From: Candidatus Peregrinibacteria bacterium
GTDB lineage: Bacteria > Patescibacteriota > Gracilibacteria > Peribacterales > Peribacteraceae
NCBI GenBank assembly: GCA_016201685.1
Contig: JACQCJ010000084.1
Coordinates: 1 to 9,971 of the forward strand
Direction of reading: 5' to 3'
DNA length: 9,971 bases
Position 1 is the first letter of the stretch. Every line of letters starts with the position of its first letter. The position numbers were made by a program, and so were the translations under genes. The notes under the pieces are model-generated. The model ran no database searches. It saw nothing but the letters and a program-made list of their open reading frames with translations, and was not told where the DNA came from. Of this stretch, positions 6,535 to 9,971 are shown in pieces.

Positions 6535-7644
6535 ATGCCCCCGAAGAAAAAGTTCAGCGGACTCTCGCCTTCACTCAAGAAGTTCATCGTCGTCGAACCG
6601 TCGGGCACCGCAGGATCCGCCACCGTCTCTGCCGATGTGAAGAAGAGCAGGACGCCGGTCTCTGCGTTCGCCGAGCGCACTCTCAGGCACTGCAACGGCG
6701 GCTTCACGCTCCAGGCCGCTCTGTGGCTCAAGAACCACCTCGATTGCGGCGGGAAGCTCGTCGTCACCATCGCCGGCGCGCTCAGCTCCTTCCAAGTGGG
6801 CGTCACGCTCGCGGAACTCATCCGCAGGAACAAAGTCCACCTGGTCTCCGCGACCGCCGCCAATCACGAAGAGTCCTACTATCGCTACGTCGCGCACTCG
6901 CACTACGCCTACATTCCGCGCTACACCGAACTCACGCCCGAGCAGGAGGCGGAACTCAGAGACGCGGGGCTGCGGCGCATCACCGATACGTTCCTTCCGG
7001 AAGACGAGAGCGTGCGCATCATGGAGCCGCATTTGCTCAGAATGTGGAAGGACGCGCAGAAGAAAGGTCAGCGCTTCTTCCCGCACGAATACTTCCGCCG
7101 GCTCTTTTCCGAAGGTCTCATCGAAGCCGATCCCATGGCGAACGAGAATGATTGCTGGGCGTACGCCGCCTATCAAAAAAAGATCCCCATCGTCATTCCC
7201 GGCTTCGAAGATTCCACGATGGGCAACATCTTCGCGAGCTACACGTACGGAGGGAAGTACCGCCCGGACAAAGATCCGCTCCTCGATGCGACGATCATGA
7301 AGACGGGGCTCGAGTACTTCACCTGGATGTACGACTGGTACATGGAGACGGCGAAGACTTCCCCTATCGCCTTTCTACAGCTGGGCGGCGGCATCGCGGC
7401 GGATTTCCCCATCTGCATCGTGCCCTCCATCAAGCACGATCTGAAGCTCCACGGCAAAGTGCGCGACTGGGCCGGCTTCGTCGAGATCGGCTCCTCGCCG
7501 ATGTCCTACGGCTCGTACTCGGGCGCCGGCGGCAAGGAGAAAATCACCTGGGACAAGCTCTCCACCCAGAGCTACTACCAGATCATCCAGAGCGACGTGA
7601 CGGTCGCGTTCCCGTGGATAGCAGCTGTCCTACTTGATCTCTGA
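6535..7644 (+). CDS. Deoxyhypusine synthase family protein (probable polyamine aminoalkyl transferase)
   Basis: The product is 369 aa. Deoxyhypusine synthases and their bacterial relatives (including homospermidine synthases) use NAD and an enzyme-lysine imine to transfer a 4-aminobutyl group. Supporting features are KLVVTIAGALSSFQVGVTLAE (74-94), HLVSATAANHEESYY (102-116, with the EE pair), PIVIPGFEDSTMGNIFASY (218-236), FLQLGGGIAADFPICIVPS (280-298) and SYGSYSGAGGKEKITWDK (324-341) ending in the probable catalytic K341. This order matches the divergent bacterial branch that I recall from Bacteroidetes and cyanobacteria, not the eIF5A-modifying enzyme. The start at 6535 was chosen because the family core begins soon after and the preceding in-frame residues are not family-like; there is no Shine-Dalgarno sequence. 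Residues 1-40 are a basic, serine-rich, poorly conserved leader. Placement before aguB and aguA supports a polyamine role. Substrate pair and product are not readable from sequence. Confidence 0.93.
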   Translation: MPPKKKFSGLSPSLKKFIVVEPSGTAGSATVSADVKKSRTPVSAFAERTLRHCNGGFTLQAALWLKNHLDCGGKLVVTIAGALSSFQVGVTLAELIRRNKVHLVSATAANHEESYYRYVAHSHYAYIPRYTELTPEQEAELRDAGLRRITDTFLPEDESVRIMEPHLLRMWKDAQKKGQRFFPHEYFRRLFSEGLIEADPMANENDCWAYAAYQKKIPIVIPGFEDSTMGNIFASYTYGGKYRPDKDPLLDATIMKTGLEYFTWMYDWYMETAKTSPIAFLQLGGGIAADFPICIVPSIKHDLKLHGKVRDWAGFVEIGSSPMSYGSYSGAGGKEKITWDKLSTQSYYQIIQSDVTVAFPWIAAVLLDL

Positions 7645-7652
7645 GAGAGTTG

Positions 7653-7764
7653 CGAATGGCGAAGGGCGAATTGCGAATTGGTTTTTCATTCGCCATTCGC
7701 AACTTGCAAATTGCAATTCAATCACTCTTCACTGTCCACTTTCCACTGTCCACTCTACAATTTT
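7653..7764. repeat. Sixteen-heptad phased array filling the dhs-like/aguB spacer
   Basis: From 7653 to 7764 the sequence can be cut into sixteen 7-mers in one unbroken phase. The unit drifts from CGAATTG-like, through ATTCGCC- and AATTGCA-like, to CACTGTC-like, ending in CAATTTT three bases before the aguB ATG. Overlapping its left part is an exact 16-bp inverted repeat (7648-7663 with 7689-7704, 25-nt loop) whose left arm starts 3 bp after the upstream stop. Confidence 0.88.
7756..7761 (+). promoter_or_regulatory. TACAAT -10 box for a possible leaderless aguB transcript
   Basis: TACAAT matches TATAAT at five of six positions and ends 6 bp before the aguB ATG (7768), so transcription would start at or next to the start codon. 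No good -35 box is seen (TGTCCA at 7733-7738). The box is formed by the last units of the heptad array. Confidence 0.35.
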
Positions 7765-7767
7765 TGC

Positions 7768-8631
7768 ATGTCCCGCCTCGTCACCCTCGGCCTCATCCAA
7801 ATGTCCATGACGTCGGATCCTGCGGAGAATCTGGAGAAGGCGCTCGGGAAGGTCGAAGAAGCTGCCGGGAAAGGAGCGCAGATCGTGGTACTTCCAGAGC
7901 TCTTCCAGAGCCGTTACTTCTGTCAGCGTCCCGATGATGCGTTCGCGTTCGAACGCGCCGAATCGATTCCGGGTCCCACGACCGAGAAGCTGAGCGCGCT
8001 CGCGACACGCTTGAAGATCGTGCTGGTCGGAGGTTCGATCTTCGAGAACGCAGCCGGGAAGCATTTCAACACGTCCGTCGTTCTCGGTCCGCAGGGCGAG
8101 CTGATCGGCACCTACCGCAAGGCGCACATTCCCGAGGATATCCTCTACCACGAGCAGCAGTACTTCGCGCCGGGCGATACAGGGATCAGGGTCTTCGCAA
8201 CTCCATTCGGCAGAATCGCGCCGCTCATCTGCTTCGATCAGTGGTATCCCGAGGTTGCGCGGATCGCCGCTCTCCAGGGCGCGGAGATCATCCTTTACCC
8301 CACGGCCATCGGCACCGTTGATGCAGCAGTGGAGGAGAATATCACGGGCGATTGGGAGCAGATGTGGCGCAACGCCATGCTCGGGCACGCCGCCTGCAAC
8401 AACGTCTACGTCGCCGCCGTCAACCGCTGCGGCACGGAGGATCAGCTGCGGTTCTGGGGCGGCTCCTTCGTCGCGGACCCCTCGAGCGCGATCCTGGCCA
8501 GGGCAGGGGATCAAGACGAAGTGCTCCTCGTGCAGTGTGATTTGGACAAGATTCGTCCGTTGCAAGACGCGTGGCGATTCTTCAAGAACAGGAAACCGGA
8601 CACATACGGGGAATTGACAATGGAAAATTGA
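7768..8631 (+). CDS. aguB: N-carbamoylputrescine amidase (nitrilase superfamily)
   Basis: The 287-aa enzyme hydrolyses N-carbamoylputrescine to putrescine, carbon dioxide and ammonia in the cytoplasm. The nitrilase catalytic triad is visible: E44 (VLPELFQSRYFCQ), K118 (TYRKAHIP) and C155 (PLICFDQWYPE). The AguB-typical stretches IPEDILYHEQQYFAPGDTG (121-139), YPTAIGT (177-183) and RFWGGSFVADPSS (228-240) are present, as is the end FFKNRKPDTYG (271-281). I chose the ATG at 7768 because an upstream in-frame extension would be coded by the heptad array. There is no Shine-Dalgarno sequence; a -10-like box suggests a leaderless transcript. The last five codons (LTMEN) and the TGA stop are supplied by a heptad block, so the natural C-terminus may have been replaced. 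It is followed by aguA after 161 bp and forms with it the agmatine-to-putrescine route. Confidence 0.97.
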   Translation: MSRLVTLGLIQMSMTSDPAENLEKALGKVEEAAGKGAQIVVLPELFQSRYFCQRPDDAFAFERAESIPGPTTEKLSALATRLKIVLVGGSIFENAAGKHFNTSVVLGPQGELIGTYRKAHIPEDILYHEQQYFAPGDTGIRVFATPFGRIAPLICFDQWYPEVARIAALQGAEIILYPTAIGTVDAAVEENITGDWEQMWRNAMLGHAACNNVYVAAVNRCGTEDQLRFWGGSFVADPSSAILARAGDQDEVLLVQCDLDKIRPLQDAWRFFKNRKPDTYGELTMEN

Positions 8632-8640
8632 AAATTGACA
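8613..8640. repeat. Four-heptad block at the aguB 3' end
   Basis: ATTGACA, ATGGAAA, ATTGAAA and ATTGACA make 28 bp in phase. The block runs through the aguB stop (8629-8631), which lies in the third unit. It matches the block in sodA at 26 of 28 positions but is read in a different frame. Confidence 0.88.
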
Positions 8641-8690
8641 ATGATGGAAGCAAAACAACGATGCGCTCTTTCCTCCCAACATTTTCACAC

Positions 8691-8711
8691 TTCGACTTCG
8701 CTCAGTATGAC
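8691..8711 (+). repeat. TTCGA...CTCAG short element, copy 2
   Basis: The core reads TTCGACttcgCTCAG followed by TATGAC. It lies in the aguB-aguA spacer, 32 bp before an inverted relative at 8743-8763, and 50 bp after a heptad block. Confidence 0.55.
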
Positions 8712-8742
8712 CCATTGATTCAGTAACGTGAGTAATCTGCGA

Positions 8743-8763
8743 GTGATCCTGACCCGTGTCGAA
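8743..8763 (-). repeat. TTCGA...TCAG short element, copy 3 (inverted)
   Basis: On the minus strand it reads TTCGACacggGTCAG then GATCAC, matching copy 2 at 15 of 21 positions by my count. It forms the inner arm of the nested inverted arrangement between aguB and aguA. Confidence 0.5.
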
Positions 8764-8773
8764 GGGTCGATTC

Positions 8774-8786
8774 TCAATTTTCCATT
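8774..8786 (-). repeat. Inverted copy of the aguB-end heptads
   Basis: TCAATTTTCCATT is the exact reverse complement of 8619-8631, which includes the aguB stop codon. It ends 6 bp before the aguA start codon and forms the outer arm of the nested inverted arrangement. Confidence 0.75.
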
Positions 8787-8792
8787 TCCCCA

Positions 8793-9860
8793 GTGCCTCT
8801 TTCTCCCCCATCATCCACTCCCAGCGCGCTTGGCTACCGCATGCCGGCCGAATGGGAGCCACACGAGGCGACGTGGCTGATCTGGCCGCACGACGAGCGG
8901 CACTGGCCGGGGAAATTCGAGGCCGTTCACCCCATCTGGGCGCGGATGGTCAAGGAACTCGAGACGGGCGAGGACGTCCGCATCCTCATCCATGACGATG
9001 CCGTGCAGCTGATCGCCGAGTCGCACATGGCGCAGGCGGGGGTCTCTGGCCAACGCGTCCATGTGCACCGCGTTCTGAACAACTACTCCTGGGTGCGCGA
9101 CTGCGGACCGATTTTCCTCAAAAATTCCCGCGGCGAGACGCTCTTGACCCACTGGGGATACAACGCGTGGGGCGATCAATGGGATCACGAACTCGACGAT
9201 CGCATTCCAGAAGCGATCTCCGCGATCACCGGCATCGAGCGCGTCACGGCCCCGATGATCCTCGAAGGAGGGTCCGTCGACGTGAATGGAAGAGGGGCGC
9301 TCCTCACGACCGAGAACTGCCTTCTGAATCCCAATCGCAATCCAAACCTGACGAAGCCGCAGATGGAGCAGTATCTCAAGGACTATCTCGGCGTCACCAA
9401 GGTCCAGTGGCTCGCGGGCGACATCGCCGGGGATGACACAAGCGGACACATCGATGCGCTCGCGCGCTTCGTCGATTCTTCGACCATCGTCACGATCATC
9501 GAGGAAGATCCTTCAGACGAAAATTTCGAATCTCTTCAGGCGAATCTGCGCAATCTCAAGACGCTGACGGATCAGGATGGTCATCCGTTCAACATCATCA
9601 CGCTTCCGCTCCCCAAGCCCGTGATGTGGAAGGGCACGCGCCTCCCCGCAACGTACGCGAACTTTTACATCGGGAATGCGGCCGTCTTGCTGCCCGTTTT
9701 CGATGATCGAAACGACACCGTTGCCATCGAGGTGATTCAGAAAGCCTTCCCAAACCGCCGCATCGCCCCCATCAACGCCCGCGACCTCATCTGGGGCTTT
9801 GGGGCGTTCCACTGCGTGACGATGCAGCAGCCTCATGCCACTTCGCATTCGAAACGTTAG
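8793..9860 (+). CDS. aguA: Agmatine deiminase
   Basis: The 355-aa enzyme of the guanidino-group modifying (GME) superfamily converts agmatine to N-carbamoylputrescine and ammonia in the cytoplasm. Family signatures are LGYRMPAEWEPHEATWLIWPH (13-33), NNYSWVRDCGPIF (96-108), ILEGGSVDVNGRG (156-168), LLTTENCLLNPNRNPNL (170-186), GDDTSGHIDALARFV (213-227) and the C-terminal FGAFHCVTMQQP (336-347). The catalytic nucleophile would be C341, with H219 and acidic residues around D103 and D221 as partners. The start is a GTG at 8793: the residues just after it match the family N-terminus (SALGYRMPAEW), whereas the ATG at 8841 would remove LGYR. No Shine-Dalgarno sequence is present. The loop before the cysteine is GFGAFHC where I expect GGGNIHC; the nucleophile is kept. 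It follows aguB after a repeat-filled 161-bp spacer and probably shares its transcript. Confidence 0.97.
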   Translation: MPLSPPSSTPSALGYRMPAEWEPHEATWLIWPHDERHWPGKFEAVHPIWARMVKELETGEDVRILIHDDAVQLIAESHMAQAGVSGQRVHVHRVLNNYSWVRDCGPIFLKNSRGETLLTHWGYNAWGDQWDHELDDRIPEAISAITGIERVTAPMILEGGSVDVNGRGALLTTENCLLNPNRNPNLTKPQMEQYLKDYLGVTKVQWLAGDIAGDDTSGHIDALARFVDSSTIVTIIEEDPSDENFESLQANLRNLKTLTDQDGHPFNIITLPLPKPVMWKGTRLPATYANFYIGNAAVLLPVFDDRNDTVAIEVIQKAFPNRRIAPINARDLIWGFGAFHCVTMQQPHATSHSKR

Positions 9861-9971
9861 GAATGTCCTGAGATCATTGAGGGTCATTCTTCGCTATGCG
9901 GAACGCTTCGCGGCATTCGACGGAGGGTCTCATTCGATGAGAATTCCTATCGTTTAATTCGCAAATTGGTA
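9861..9971. other. Right-edge intergenic sequence with possible repeat remnants
   Basis: No gene or convincing terminator is seen after aguA. The sequence around 9881-9935 (TCATTCTTCG, ATTCGACGG, TCATTCGATGAG) faintly recalls the TTCGA element. The last bases (ATTCGCA then AATTGGT, 9957-9970) fit the heptad units of the 7653-7764 array, so another array may start at the window edge. Confidence 0.3.

Noticed and set aside
6535..7644. True deoxyhypusine synthase acting on eIF5A
   Set aside because: Bacteria have no eIF5A, and the motifs match the divergent bacterial branch beside polyamine genes.
7729..8862. Minus-strand open frame of 377 codons opposite aguB
   Set aside because: It covers the complete catalytic triad gene in antisense and runs through both repeat regions; no family is recognisable.
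1..9971. Alternative genetic code (TGA read as glycine, as in Gracilibacteria)
   Set aside because: Four of the gene ends here (sodA, decarboxylase, deoxyhypusine-synthase-like, aguB) are TGA at the expected family C-terminus.
9861..9971. Terminator after aguA
   Set aside because: Short GC-rich partial palindromes are present around 9890-9920, but there is no stable stem followed by a T-tract.

Overview
The window (about 10 kb, moderately GC-rich, standard genetic code with TGA used as a stop) carries seven protein genes and an unusual load of short-period repeats. The first gene has the repeated-module layout and the C-terminal W-rich pattern that I associate with secreted surface proteins of Candidate Phyla Radiation bacteria. 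Together with a FemAB-type peptidoglycan enzyme, the near absence of Shine-Dalgarno sequences and the GC level, this makes a Peregrinibacteria/Peribacteria-like genome my best guess. That is an inference from protein style, not from a marker gene.

Layout. 1-2431 (+) is the 3' part of a large secreted beta-rich protein built of about four ~195-residue modules, closed by a strong GC hairpin terminator (2471-2499). 2592-3614 (-) is a FemAB/FemX-type aminoacyltransferase converging on it. A 150-bp spacer filled by an octanucleotide-phased array separates it from a divergent Mn-type superoxide dismutase, 3765-4370 (+). 4404-6056 (-) is a fold-type III PLP decarboxylase. After a 478-bp divergent spacer come three (+) genes: a deoxyhypusine-synthase-family protein (6535-7644), N-carbamoylputrescine amidase aguB (7768-8631) and agmatine deiminase aguA (8793-9860).

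The right half reads as a polyamine module. A decarboxylase, by context most likely for arginine, would give agmatine; AguA would make N-carbamoylputrescine; AguB would make putrescine; and the deoxyhypusine-synthase-like enzyme would transfer an aminoalkyl group in an NAD-dependent reaction, for example to a homospermidine- or spermidine-type product. No aminopropyltransferase or S-adenosylmethionine decarboxylase is visible here.

The most unusual signal is not a gene. Arrays with a strict 7-bp period (in one place 8-bp) but drifting unit sequence occur at six places or more. One of 16 heptads fills the dhs-like/aguB spacer, one supplies the last codons and stop of aguB, an almost identical 28-bp block lies in frame inside the superoxide dismutase gene, and two 28-bp blocks lie inside the FemAB gene. 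A second short element (core TTCGA...CTCAG) occurs three times, always near a heptad block. The intergenic arrays have inverted-repeat symmetry. They look like actively spreading short repeats that have entered coding sequence and may set promoters, starts and stops.
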